Assembly (NCBI RefSeq): GCF_001971705.1
Contig: NZ_CP019327.1
Span: 2,356,001 to 2,420,000 of the forward strand
Source of the DNA: Natronorubrum daqingense
GTDB taxonomy: Archaea; Halobacteriota; Halobacteria; Halobacteriales; Natrialbaceae
DNA length: 64,000 bases
Direction: 5' to 3'
The position numbers were made by a program, and so were the translations under genes. Within the stretch, counting starts at the first letter, position 1. Each line of letters starts with the position of its first letter. Under the pieces are notes generated by a model. It searched no databases and was not told the origin of the DNA. It saw only the letters and a program-made list of their open reading frames with translations. This document shows positions 43,816-53,119 of the stretch, one piece after another.

Positions 43816-45390
43816 ATGGATTATCTCCCCACACTACCGGAGACGCTGTCGCGGACGACGCGAAAGTACCCGGATCGAGAGGCGATCGTCTATCCTCGCA
43901 AGGACCTCCGACTCACCTACGCCGAACTCGACGAGCGAGTCGACCGGTTCGCGAACGTGCTTCGAGATCGCGGCGTCGAAACGGGTGATCGAGTCTCGCT
44001 GTTGCTCCACAACTCCGCCGAATTCGTGGTCGCACTGTTCGGACTCCTGCGCGCCGGTGCCGTCTTCAACCCCATCAACTATCGACTCGCGCCCAGCGAA
44101 GTGGGGTACATCCTCGAGGACTCCGAGTCGACAGTCCTCGTCTTCGAAGCGGCGACGCGAGAGACGGTCGAGAACGGCCGCGGTGAGTTCTCTACGGTCG
44201 AGGAATACGTCTACGTCGACGACGACGTCGAAGAAACGCCGGCGTACGCGGTCGGGTTCCACGACCTCCTCGAGAAGTCGGATACTACCGCGCCGTCGGT
44301 CTCGATCGATTCGACGGACCAGTACGCGATCATGTACACGAGCGGGACGACCGGTCGGCCAAAGGGCGTCGTCCACTCCCACCGGGACGCGACCTACCAC
44401 AACATGCTTTATGCCGGCCAGATGGGGCTCGACTTCACGGACGTCGGCATCTCGGCGATGCCGTTGTATCACAACGCGGAACTCAACTGCGGACTCCTCG
44501 CGCGAATTAACCTCGGCGCGAAGACGGTGATCCTCCACGATTTCGACGCCCGACGCGCCCTCGAGGTCGTCGACGAGGAACGCGCGACCCACCTCTTCGT
44601 TGCCTCGCGGATCTGGCGACAGCTCCTCGAGACGTCACGCGAACTCGACTCGTTCGACGGGTCGTCGCTTTCTCTCGGCGTCTACGGCGCGGCACCGATG
44701 CCGCCGTCGCTGCTCGAGGAGTGTATCGAGACGTTCACGGAGGACTACGCCACGGCCTACGGAATGACCGAGATGGGGCCGTGCGCGACGTTCATCCTTC
44801 CCTTCGAGGTCCGCGAGCATCTGGAAAGCGTCGGTCGCGCCGCGCCGAACCACGAGGTTCGCATCGTCGAGCCAACCGAGGACGAGGATCCGAACGACCC
44901 CGTCAATCCCGACGATACCGTCGAAACGGGTGAGACGGGCGAGATCATCCTCCAGGGGCCGCCGATGATGGAAGAGTACTGGAACGAACCGGAGAAGACC
45001 GCGGACGCGATTCGCGACGGCTGGTTCTTCACGGGTGACGCGGGGTATCTCAACGAGGACGGCTACCTCTTCTTAGTCGACCGGATCGACGACATGATCA
45101 TTAGCGGCGGCGAGAATATTTACCCGACCGAAATCGAGAACGTCCTCTACCAATACGACGGCGTCGCCGAGGCCGCAGTGATCGGCGAAGCGGACGACGA
45201 CTGGGGTGAACGTGTCGTCGCGTACATCGTTCCAGACGGTGAGCTGACCGCGAACAAACTCGAGATATTTTGCCGCGAGAGCGACGACCTCGCCGAGTTC
45301 AAGCGCCCGCGCCACTACGAGTTCCGCGAGGAACTCCCGCGAAACCCCAGCGGGAAAATTCAGAAGTACAAGCTCCGAAACGAGAACTGA
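43816..45390 (+). CDS. AMP-forming acyl-CoA ligase (fatty-acid/FadD-like)
   Basis: Adenylate-forming ligase of 524 residues from the ATG at 43816; the frame is open 26 codons further upstream without family similarity. Motifs: IMYTSGTTGRPKGVVHSH, TAYGMTEMGP, hinge DRIDDMIISGGENIYPTEIEN, catalytic lysine RNPSGKIQKY. It forms a separate branch from the other five ligases. A Zn-alcohol dehydrogenase gene follows on the same strand with its own TATA box. Confidence 0.92.
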   Translation: MDYLPTLPETLSRTTRKYPDREAIVYPRKDLRLTYAELDERVDRFANVLRDRGVETGDRVSLLLHNSAEFVVALFGLLRAGAVFNPINYRLAPSEVGYILEDSESTVLVFEAATRETVENGRGEFSTVEEYVYVDDDVEETPAYAVGFHDLLEKSDTTAPSVSIDSTDQYAIMYTSGTTGRPKGVVHSHRDATYHNMLYAGQMGLDFTDVGISAMPLYHNAELNCGLLARINLGAKTVILHDFDARRALEVVDEERATHLFVASRIWRQLLETSRELDSFDGSSLSLGVYGAAPMPPSLLEECIETFTEDYATAYGMTEMGPCATFILPFEVREHLESVGRAAPNHEVRIVEPTEDEDPNDPVNPDDTVETGETGEIILQGPPMMEEYWNEPEKTADAIRDGWFFTGDAGYLNEDGYLFLVDRIDDMIISGGENIYPTEIENVLYQYDGVAEAAVIGEADDDWGERVVAYIVPDGELTANKLEIFCRESDDLAEFKRPRHYEFREELPRNPSGKIQKYKLRNEN

Positions 45391-45513
45391 TCGCGGGAAG
45401 CTGATCCGTTACGGCGGTTCCGGTCGCCCCGTGGATTCGGAGGCCCCGCTCGAGGAGACCCGTCTTTCACGAATTGAAGCGGAACGCACGGAACCACTTC
45501 GCCGAACAGCAGC

Positions 45514-45520
45514 TATATAT
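45514..45520 (+). promoter_or_regulatory. TATA box deciding the start of the alcohol dehydrogenase at 45545
   Basis: TATATAT is centred 28 bases before the ATG at 45545 and excludes the longer frame from 45431, which would place this promoter inside the coding region. Confidence 0.65.
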
Positions 45521-45544
45521 CGCCGGCTGTGCCAGGCACTGTGT

Positions 45545-46555
45545 ATGCGCGCCGCAGCGTTTACCGGAATCGGTAGTCCAGAGCACGTCGAAGTCGAACC
45601 GTTCGCCGATCCCGAGGCGAACCCCGGAGAGGCGGTCCTCGAGGTCGAGGCCTGTTCGATCAACCACCACGACCTGTGGATCCTCCGCGATGGCTTCCGG
45701 GTTGAGGAAGACCAGTTGCCGTACGTCGCGGGGATGGACGTTGCCGGCACCGTTTCGGCGGTCGGCGACGACGTCGAGAGCGTCGAACCGGGCGACCGCG
45801 TTCTGCTCTGTCCAAATCAGACCTGTGGCTCCTGTCGGTACTGCCGTGACGGGCCGGAAACTCACTGTGAACGATTCGATCTCTACCACGGCGGCCTCGC
45901 GGAGTACGCGGCGGTCGACGCCGATCGGCTTATTCGGCTCCCGGATACCGTCGACTCCGTGGACGCGGCAGCGATCCCCGTGGCGTACATGACTGCGTTC
46001 CGTATGCTCGAGGAAGCCGACGTCGGCCCCGGTGACCTCGTGTTCGTCCCGGGTGCGACCGGTGGCGTCGGTGTCGCCACCGTCCAACTCGCCGACGTTC
46101 TCGGCGCTCGGACGATCGGAACGTCGACCTCTCGAGAGAAACTCGACCGGCTCGAGACGCTCGGCGCCGATTACGTCATCGAATCCGGCGGTCCCGACGA
46201 GATTCGCGATGCGGTCCTCGAGATTGGCCGCGTCGACGTGACGATAAACCACCTCGGTGGCCCGTACACCGAGGTCGGACAAAACGTCCTGCGACGCGGC
46301 GGACGCATGGCGATCTGCGGACAGACGGCGGGACCGACCTCGACGCTCACGATGGGCGATCTCTTCTTGAATCACAAGCGGATCATCGGGAGCACGATGG
46401 GAACACAGTCGGATCTCGAGCGTCTCGTCGATCTGGTTGCCGACGGCCGACTCGATCCGGTCGTGGACGAACGCTATTCGCTCGACGACACCGATCAGGC
46501 GTTCGCCGATATGGACGATCGAAACGCGCTCGGTAAACTCGTCGTCGAGCCCTGA
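45545..46555 (+). CDS. Zinc-binding alcohol dehydrogenase/quinone oxidoreductase family
   Basis: MDR-superfamily dehydrogenase of 336 residues. GroES-like N-terminal domain, structural zinc loop CPNQTCGSCRYCRDGPETHC (four Cys), Rossmann motif GATGGVGVATVQLA. The catalytic-zinc region has the first Cys (EACSINHHD) but reads GMDVAG where alcohol dehydrogenases have GHEGAG, so the catalytic zinc may be absent and a quinone-oxidoreductase or enoyl reductase role is possible. Promoter of its own; monocistronic. Confidence 0.87.
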   Translation: MRAAAFTGIGSPEHVEVEPFADPEANPGEAVLEVEACSINHHDLWILRDGFRVEEDQLPYVAGMDVAGTVSAVGDDVESVEPGDRVLLCPNQTCGSCRYCRDGPETHCERFDLYHGGLAEYAAVDADRLIRLPDTVDSVDAAAIPVAYMTAFRMLEEADVGPGDLVFVPGATGGVGVATVQLADVLGARTIGTSTSREKLDRLETLGADYVIESGGPDEIRDAVLEIGRVDVTINHLGGPYTEVGQNVLRRGGRMAICGQTAGPTSTLTMGDLFLNHKRIIGSTMGTQSDLERLVDLVADGRLDPVVDERYSLDDTDQAFADMDDRNALGKLVVEP

Positions 46556-46839
46556 GTCTTTGCCACGTCGTTCGACTCGAGCGGGGGCGAATTTCCGCGC
46601 CCTCGTGACCCGGCGTCGAACGCGGCAGTTTCCGTCTCTCGACTCGCATCAGATCGACATCGGTTCGCTCGCTCGTCGCCCAACCAGTGGTGTCACCTCA
46701 GTCGTCTTCTGTCGACACATACGGGCATCGGACTCCGTCCCGATTCGGTCGATTCGTGGCGATCGAATTGGCCGAGTACGGCTTCGTCTCGACGTCGTCT
46801 ACCCGATCCGATCGAGACGGCGAAAAGAGAATCGGCGCG

Positions 46840-47997
46840 TTAGACGCGCTCGATGATCGTCGCGATACCCTGGCCGAAGCCGATGCACATGGTCGAAAGC
46901 GCTCGGTCTTGTCCCGTGCGCTCGAGTTCGTGGGCGAGTTTCGTGGTGAGCATCGCCCCGGTCGCCCCGAGTGGGTGGCCGTGAGCGATCGCGCCGCCGT
47001 TGACGTTGACCTGCTCCCAGGACGCGCCCGTCTCCTCGAGCCAGGCACCGACGACGGAGGCGAAGGCCTCGTTGACCTCGAAGAGGTCGATGTCCGAAAT
47101 ATCCAGGTCGGCCTGCTCGAGGACTTGCTTCGTCGCCGGAATGGGACCTTTCAACATCGTCACGGGGTCGACGCCGACGACCTCCGTCTGGACGACGCGA
47201 GCCATCGGCTCCCAGCCGTGTGCTTGGGCCGCCTCTGCACTGGCGATCAGGAGCGCCGACGAACCGTCGACGATACCGGAGGAGTTTCCGGGATGGTGGA
47301 ATCCATCCCCCTCTTCGCGGAACGCCAACGGCAGGTTCGAGAGCGTCTCGAGGTCGGTCCCGGGACGCGGGTGCTCGTCCTGTTCGATAACGATCTCTTC
47401 TCCCTCGAGTTCGGTCTCGACGGGAACGACCTGGTCGTCGTACCGGCCATCTTCCCACGCCTCGCCCCAGCGGCGCTGGGAATCGACGGCGATTTCGTCG
47501 AGTTCCTCACGTGAGAGGTCGTACTCCTCGGCGATGCGTTCGGCACCCTCGCCCTGATGGGTTCGTTCGTCGAAATGGTCGAAGTACGTGTCCGTGAGCC
47601 CACTTCCCTCGCCGCCGTCCGATCCCATCGGCACCCGAGTCATGTGCTCGACCCCGCCCGCGATCAGCACGTCGTGTTGGTCTGCCATGACGTTCGCCGC
47701 GGCGAAATTGAGCGCCTGCTGGCCCGAGCCACACATTCGATTGAGTTGCACACCCGGAACGATATCGCCCCAACCGGCGACCATCGGCGCGAGACGGCCG
47801 ACGTTGAGTCCCTGTTCGCCGATCGGCGAGACACAGCCGTAAATGACGTCTTCGATCGTCTCTGGCTCGAATCCGTTACGTTCTCGAAGCGCCTTCAGTG
47901 GCTCTGCCGCGAGGTCCTGTGGGTGTGTATCTCGAAACGATCCGTCCCGCTTTCCGAACGGGGTCCGTACTGCATCGACAATCACTGCTTCTTTCAT
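46840..47997 (-). CDS. Acetyl-CoA C-acyltransferase (thiolase)
   Basis: Thiolase II-type enzyme of 385 residues, from the ATG at 47997 (a GTG-type upstream start would add 7). All catalytic residues are visible: NRMCGSGQQAL (nucleophile), VNGGAIAHGHPLGATG (His), STMCIGFGQG (second Cys). It should carry out the last, chain-cleaving step of beta-oxidation or acetoacetyl-CoA interconversion. It is convergent with the alcohol dehydrogenase and monocistronic. Confidence 0.93.
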   Translation of the reverse strand: MKEAVIVDAVRTPFGKRDGSFRDTHPQDLAAEPLKALRERNGFEPETIEDVIYGCVSPIGEQGLNVGRLAPMVAGWGDIVPGVQLNRMCGSGQQALNFAAANVMADQHDVLIAGGVEHMTRVPMGSDGGEGSGLTDTYFDHFDERTHQGEGAERIAEEYDLSREELDEIAVDSQRRWGEAWEDGRYDDQVVPVETELEGEEIVIEQDEHPRPGTDLETLSNLPLAFREEGDGFHHPGNSSGIVDGSSALLIASAEAAQAHGWEPMARVVQTEVVGVDPVTMLKGPIPATKQVLEQADLDISDIDLFEVNEAFASVVGAWLEETGASWEQVNVNGGAIAHGHPLGATGAMLTTKLAHELERTGQDRALSTMCIGFGQGIATIIERV

Positions 47998-48018
47998 TGA
48001 TGCGTGTGCCAATACCAC

Positions 48019-48431
48019 CCGCGGTAGTAATAGGTTTTGTTTGTATTCGTCATGCGACAGGTCGCACGCTGAACAATCAGCTCAGAGAGCGTTAAACCGA
48101 TTGGATCGACCGAAATTCGTGTGTAAACGAGTCGCAATTCGTGTCGAAGGGGCGTGTTCGGCGTTCGCGTTCGCAGGTTTCTCAGGTACCACACACTGAT
48201 CGCAAGATGCGTTCGAACTGTCCCGAGGTCACGTCCGTGTTACCACTCGAGGCAGTGAGACAACGGTCGAAAACGGTTGGCAGACGGCGGTAGCACGGTG
48301 ATAATTGAGGAAGAATTCTTCAAACACCTCATATAAAAAGGAGGGAATTGACCATTTGTGCGACGATAACAGACAATTCCGCTGGGGAAACATACAAACG
48401 GTCGGAGCGCATCACCTTGACTCACGCAGCC
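48019..48431. other. Intergenic region with palindrome and TATA box
   Basis: No gene recognised over 413 bases. The 12-bp perfect palindrome GAAGAATTCTTC (48310-48321) stands directly before a TATA-like CATATAAAAAGG (48330-48341). Transcription from there would give the small gene at 48432 a leader of about 70 bases. The palindrome next to the TATA box is a candidate repressor site. Confidence 0.45.
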
Positions 48432-48665
48432 ATGGTAGAGAAAATCACACTCACTCCCGTGGACGGAATACCGCCGGATTCGAGAGTGTACCATTACGAC
48501 GAACTCCCGGAACGTGCGAAGGAACGGTTCCCTCGGCTAATCAAAACTGACGGGCGAGATGTGGCTACCCCTGAACAGATTTGCAACACGTTCGAGTCGG
48601 ACGATATCATCAAGTTCACCAACTACTATCGGATCACGGTTCGTCAAGAGTCGCCTCGAGCGTGA
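48432..48665 (+). CDS. Small hypothetical protein
   Basis: Protein of 77 residues (MVEKITLTPVDGIPPDSRVYHYDELPER at the start, FESDDIIKFTNYYRITV near the end). Halophile-type acidic composition, no signal peptide or membrane segment; small haloarchaeal proteins with a VYHYDEL...RFP layout are familiar, but no function is known to me. The frame is open upstream to 48348, and a longer 105-residue form is possible. It precedes the ligase at 48969, which has its own promoter. Confidence 0.6.
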   Translation: MVEKITLTPVDGIPPDSRVYHYDELPERAKERFPRLIKTDGRDVATPEQICNTFESDDIIKFTNYYRITVRQESPRA

Positions 48666-48968
48666 CGTCCTGCTCACGAGTCGCGGTACCGGCCACGATG
48701 ACCACGGTGGGACGTTCGTAGCCCGATACGCATCTCGAGTCAGCGTTAGAAACCGGGTTCTGCGACTCATCTCCGTCGTTGTGAGAACGGCGAGGATGAG
48801 TTGTGTGTCGCCTCTCTCTGGGACGGAAGAGATTGCATCGACTCAACCGGAACGTGGGATTCCTGCGAACTCAGTCGGTAGATACCAAGGTCGTAACGAT
48901 TGCCCCAGACGTCTCCCCTGTTCGAACGTCGTCACAACTACTATTACGCTACTACTGAGAACACGAAC
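48666..48968. other. 303-bp intergenic region
   Basis: Nothing recognisable beyond a TATA-like ACTACTATTACG near 48939-48950, about 25 bases before the ligase ATG at 48969. Confidence 0.4.
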
Positions 48969-50498
48969 ATGGACGGGCTGACTCTCGGAGACCTCGCAGA
49001 GACGAATGCGCGCAAGTATCCCGACGACGACTGCCTCGTTTCGCTCGTCGACGGAACTCGAGACTCGATCACGTTCCGCGAGTTCGACGACCGAGTGAAT
49101 CAGGTCGCTCGAGTGCTCGCTGACCGCGGAGTCACGGAGGACGACCGAGTCGCCGTTTACATGCAAAATCATCCGGAGACGATCTACTCCTACTACGCTG
49201 CGATGAAACTCGGGGCCCTGCCGGTACCGATCAACCACCGGTTCAAAGACGAGGAAGTGGGCTACGTTCTCGAGGATAGCGGCGCGTCGGTGTGCTTCTT
49301 CGACTCCGAGTCGAGGGAAACGATTTCGACGGTCGCTGGGAGCGACGACGTACAGATCGGTGAATACCTGTACCACGGAGCGGACGCTCCCGCCTTTGCC
49401 GACGGTCTCGATGCTGCCCGCGACGGTGTTTCCACCGATCGCGTCGACGTCGTGCCGACTCGACTCGACGCCGCCGCGCTCATGTACACGAGCGGGACAA
49501 CGGGGAAACCGAAAGGCTGCGTCCTCACTCACGACAACGTCATCCAGAACTCCGTGAATACCGTCTACAGCTGTCATCTCGAGGAGGAAGAAGATCGATT
49601 TCTCGTCGTTACCCCGCTGTTTCACATCGCGGCGTTCGCACTGTTCAATAACACCTTCTACTGCGGATCGACGACGTATCTGATGAACGAATTCGATCCC
49701 GCTCGCGTGATGGAAGTCATCGAAACCGAACGCATTACTGGCTCGTTTTTCGTCCCGACGATGAGTCGAAGGCTACTCACCGTCGACGAGTTCGAAGACT
49801 ACGATCTCTCCGCCTTCGATCACTACATGACCGGTGGCGCACCGTCCGGCGACGCACTCAAAACAGCGATTATCGAATCGTTCGACACGAATCTCTACGA
49901 GGTGTTCGGCCAGACCGAAACGTCCCCCGTCACCTGTCTGCTCGGTCCAGAACACGCACTCGAGAAGCCAGACAGCATCGGGAGGGAGATCGTCAACGTC
50001 GCCGTCAAGATCGTCGACGACGACGGGGACGAAGTGGACCGCGGCGATATCGGTCGAATCGCGTACCGCGGGCCGACCGTGTTCGAAGGGTATCTCGGAA
50101 TGCCCGAAAAGACCGATGAGGTGTTCGACGACGAGGGGTACTTCGTCTCTTCTGACCTCGTCCGGCGGGACGAAGACGGATTCCTCCACTTCGTCGGGCG
50201 ATACGATGATATGATCATCTCTGGCGGAGAGAACATTCACCCCGCCGAAATCGAGGAGGTCTTGCACGAACACGAGCGAATTTCGGAGGTCGCCGTTGTC
50301 GGCGTTCCCGACGAAGCGTGGACCGAGCGCGTGAAAGCGGCCGTCGTACTCCACGATGGTGAGTCGCTGACCGATGCGGAGGTCAGCGAGTACGTCGGGA
50401 GCCATATTGCCGACTTTAAGAAACCCCGTGAGGTCGAGTTCCACGAGGCACTGCCGCGAAATCCGACCGGGAAGATCCTCAAGGATGAACTGAAATGA
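48969..50498 (+). CDS. AMP-forming acyl-CoA ligase
   Basis: Adenylate-forming ligase of 509 residues from the ATG at 48969 (MDGLTLGDLAETNARKYP). LMYTSGTTGKPKGC, EVFGQTETSP, hinge GRYDDMIISGGENIHPAEIEE, catalytic lysine RNPTGKILK. It belongs to the same clade as the ligases at 8177 and 22964. The frame is open 23 codons upstream, but the paralogues and the TATA position support this start. It is the last gene of the acyl-CoA island. Confidence 0.92.
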   Translation: MDGLTLGDLAETNARKYPDDDCLVSLVDGTRDSITFREFDDRVNQVARVLADRGVTEDDRVAVYMQNHPETIYSYYAAMKLGALPVPINHRFKDEEVGYVLEDSGASVCFFDSESRETISTVAGSDDVQIGEYLYHGADAPAFADGLDAARDGVSTDRVDVVPTRLDAAALMYTSGTTGKPKGCVLTHDNVIQNSVNTVYSCHLEEEEDRFLVVTPLFHIAAFALFNNTFYCGSTTYLMNEFDPARVMEVIETERITGSFFVPTMSRRLLTVDEFEDYDLSAFDHYMTGGAPSGDALKTAIIESFDTNLYEVFGQTETSPVTCLLGPEHALEKPDSIGREIVNVAVKIVDDDGDEVDRGDIGRIAYRGPTVFEGYLGMPEKTDEVFDDEGYFVSSDLVRRDEDGFLHFVGRYDDMIISGGENIHPAEIEEVLHEHERISEVAVVGVPDEAWTERVKAAVVLHDGESLTDAEVSEYVGSHIADFKKPREVEFHEALPRNPTGKILKDELK

Positions 50499-50735
50499 GA
50501 CGCCGTTGCGTCTCGATACCGTAGAGTAGGGGTACATGTGGTCAGGAGAGCATCTACCGGTACGTCACGAGACGAAATTTGTTGACCGCTATTCACTCAC
50601 AGGTGATTTCGTGCTAACTGCACGCAGAAGGCAACTGAGAATGCTGGAGAGGACAACACCGTCCCAATATCAAAACGGTGATTGAGTTTGTTCTAGTGCA
50701 TCGAGGGGGAACGTATCACCGGCAATCGTCTAGCG

Positions 50736-50744
50736 ATTTTAAGG
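50736..50744 (+). promoter_or_regulatory. TATA box for the Lrp-like gene at 50768
   Basis: ATTTTAAGG is centred about 28 bases before the ATG at 50768. The 269 bases upstream of that ATG hold no gene. Confidence 0.55.
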
Positions 50745-50767
50745 CTTGGTAGCAAGAGTGTTCAACC

Positions 50768-51253
50768 ATGACTGATCGCTCCGACGATACCGTTCTCGAA
50801 ATCGACGAGATCGACCGACGAATCCTCGAGATCCTTGCGAACGATCCTCGAAGTCCGTACGCGGATATTTCGGACGAACTGGCTCACCACGGAATTGAAC
50901 TCAGTAGCGAAGGGGTCCGTCGACGCGTGACGACGTTACTCGACGACATGACGAGTTTCTTTCTCCCTCGTCCGGAACGCAACAGTTGGGAAATCGTTCT
51001 CGTCACGGTCAAAACCGAGAACTGTGAGAACTCGAAGCGAGCTGCGTTCGAGGCGATGGCAGACATGGATTTCTGGTTCGTCGCCGAAGGATTCGGAACT
51101 ATCGACCTCTACGGAATCATGACTGCGAAATCGAATTCGGAAATTGGAGACCTGCTCGTTCGTCTGGAGGCCCTCGACTCGGTGAGAGAGATCGATCACT
51201 TCATCGAAACGGATCGAGCCGTGAACATTAGAAACTACTTGCCAGTTTACTAA
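50768..51253 (+). CDS. Lrp/AsnC-family transcriptional regulator
   Basis: Regulator of 161 residues. N-terminal AsnC-type winged helix-turn-helix: EIDEIDRRILEILANDPRSPYADIS, then ELSSEGVRRRVTTLLDD as recognition region (residues 12-60). The C-terminal part (WEIVLVTVKT... DLYGIMTAKSNSEIGDLLVRLEALDSVREIDHFIETD, read in sense) is a RAM/AsnC-like effector domain. It stands alone beside the catabolic island and could control it, but no target site was identified. It is convergent with the SMC-like gene. Confidence 0.85.
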   Translation: MTDRSDDTVLEIDEIDRRILEILANDPRSPYADISDELAHHGIELSSEGVRRRVTTLLDDMTSFFLPRPERNSWEIVLVTVKTENCENSKRAAFEAMADMDFWFVAEGFGTIDLYGIMTAKSNSEIGDLLVRLEALDSVREIDHFIETDRAVNIRNYLPVY

Positions 51254-51275
51254 TGGACGACACAGTAAGGTGAAT

Positions 51276-53117
51276 TTAGACTGGTGGTTCGAACGTGATC
51301 GTTTCGAACGCGGTATCGACCGTGGATTCCGGGTGTACCGTCGCCAGCAGATACTCCGTCTCGTCGGCGAAGTAATCCACGAGACGGCGTGTTCGTTCGG
51401 CGTCGAACGCACCGAGCGAATCGAGGACCAGTACTGGTGTGACTTCGTCGACATCGTACGTGATAAACCCAGCCAACGCGAGAACGAGACCGATCATTTC
51501 ACGCTCGCTCTCTGCGAGGTGCTCAATCGAGTCGGATCGAACCTGGCCGTCGACTTCTCGAGCAATGACGAGTTCGAATTTGCCGTCGAGCCAGACGCGC
51601 TCGATTCGATCGAACTCGAGGACATCGAGCAGATCGTCCATCGTGTCGTTGAACACCGTTTTGAGTTCGTTCTCGAGATTTTCGATCCGGTCAGTTAGCG
51701 CCGTGATTTCTTCGGAGAGTTCGTCGACCACCTCTCGCTTTTGTTGGAGCGCAATACGTTTGTCACGGAGCGATTCACAGGTCTCTTCGAGTCGCTCGAT
51801 TTCTCGGCGAAGCGTCTGGATTTCGACCCTCGTCTCCTCGATCTCGTCGGTCAGTTCCGATCGTTCAGAGCGCTGGTCAGCAGCCTGTTCAGCGATCTCG
51901 TCGTCGAGTTCGTCGAGTTGTTCTCGGATTGACTGGCGACGCTCGCGTTGCTCCTCGAGGGAATCACGACGACTCTCGAGTTTCTGTTCGACGTCTCGTT
52001 TTTCCGTCTCGAGCCGTTGTATTTCTGACTCGGAGCGTTGGACCTGCTCGATCTGCTCGGTGAGTTCTTCGATCTCCGGTTCACGGTCTCGTTTTCGTCG
52101 TTTGTCTGCTTCGACGAGTTCCGTCAACTCGGTAACGGTCTCTTCGATATCGTCGACGGGTGACGATCGTCCACACGTCCAACAGGTCACTTCATCTCCC
52201 ATTAGCCCCGAATCGCGACCGAGAACGCCGGTAAACTCGGAGTTGAGCATTTCTCGGTTGGTGGTGAGCGCCGATTGGAGGACGTCAAGGCGCTCACGGA
52301 CCTCATCGAGTTCAGATCGGGCGTTCTCGCGTTCTGCTTTGAGTGTCTCGACGTCGGTTTCTTCGACAGCCTCGCGGGCATCTTCGAGATTTTCTCCGAT
52401 TCCGGTTGTGCGCTGTTCAAGGCGGTCGACAGCGGCCTCGAGCTGTTCGATCTGGGAGTCACAGTCGGCTTCGTCAGATCGTAAGTCCGCACGCTCCTCT
52501 CGTAATTCCTGGAGGGTGTCGTCGGTATCAGTCGTTTCCTGTTTCGCGTACAACGTTTCGAGCGTCGATTCGAGTTCGTCGAGTCGGTCGCGTTTGTCCG
52601 TGAGTTCCTGTTCCGTGTTATCGAGACGGGTATCGATATCGCTAGTCGACTCAATCTCGTCGGTAAGCTCTCGCTTTCGGCTTATTTTCGTCGACCGCTC
52701 CGCTTCGAGCGCTTCGATGTTTATCGGCTCTTTGAGCAGCGACTCGACGTCGTCGTTACGGGTGACAGCGCTCCTGAGCGAATTAGTTTCGAGTAACCCT
52801 GCAAACCGCTTGAGAAGGGTGGCGTCGTCGGAATCGGTAACCCACGCCTCTCCATTCGTCTCGATACCGGCCGTCGTTCGCTTCGCAACTCGCTCGACTT
52901 GCCTATCACCGACTGATAACTGCACGCGAGCTTCATCCGCGCCGCTTCGGATCGGAACCGACCTCCCTCCGAGTGCGAAGAGGAGTCCCTTCAGGAACGA
53001 ACTCTTGTTCGCTGCGTTCGGTCCCTGAATGAAGGTTGCTCCCGCAGGAATAGAGATTTCTTTTCGTTCGATACCCCCAATATTTTCTAGTTCAATTTGA
53101 AGTGTGTGATCAGACAT
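51276..53117 (-). CDS. SMC-like ATPase, archaea-specific (RdfA-associated)
   Basis: Protein of 613 residues with an ABC-ATPase head split by a long coiled coil (about residues 135-505). The Walker A loop reads QGPNAANKSSFLKG (residues 31-44): the usual second Gly before Lys is Asn. The Walker B/D-loop region reads VLVLDSLGAFD, with Ser where SMC/Rad50 proteins have the catalytic Glu. A CWTC pair at about residues 312-315, mid-coil, looks like a Rad50 zinc hook. It is the type known as archaea-specific SMC-related protein. The gene begins 2 bases after the rdfA stop, so the two are one operon. Confidence 0.85.
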   Translation of the reverse strand: MSDHTLQIELENIGGIERKEISIPAGATFIQGPNAANKSSFLKGLLFALGGRSVPIRSGADEARVQLSVGDRQVERVAKRTTAGIETNGEAWVTDSDDATLLKRFAGLLETNSLRSAVTRNDDVESLLKEPINIEALEAERSTKISRKRELTDEIESTSDIDTRLDNTEQELTDKRDRLDELESTLETLYAKQETTDTDDTLQELREERADLRSDEADCDSQIEQLEAAVDRLEQRTTGIGENLEDAREAVEETDVETLKAERENARSELDEVRERLDVLQSALTTNREMLNSEFTGVLGRDSGLMGDEVTCWTCGRSSPVDDIEETVTELTELVEADKRRKRDREPEIEELTEQIEQVQRSESEIQRLETEKRDVEQKLESRRDSLEEQRERRQSIREQLDELDDEIAEQAADQRSERSELTDEIEETRVEIQTLRREIERLEETCESLRDKRIALQQKREVVDELSEEITALTDRIENLENELKTVFNDTMDDLLDVLEFDRIERVWLDGKFELVIAREVDGQVRSDSIEHLAESEREMIGLVLALAGFITYDVDEVTPVLVLDSLGAFDAERTRRLVDYFADETEYLLATVHPESTVDTAFETITFEPPV

Positions 53118-53119
53118 GG

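Noticed and set aside
48537..48770. 77-codon minus-strand frame over the small gene at 48432
   Set aside because: Basic, serine- and arginine-rich translation overlapping a better supported plus-strand gene.
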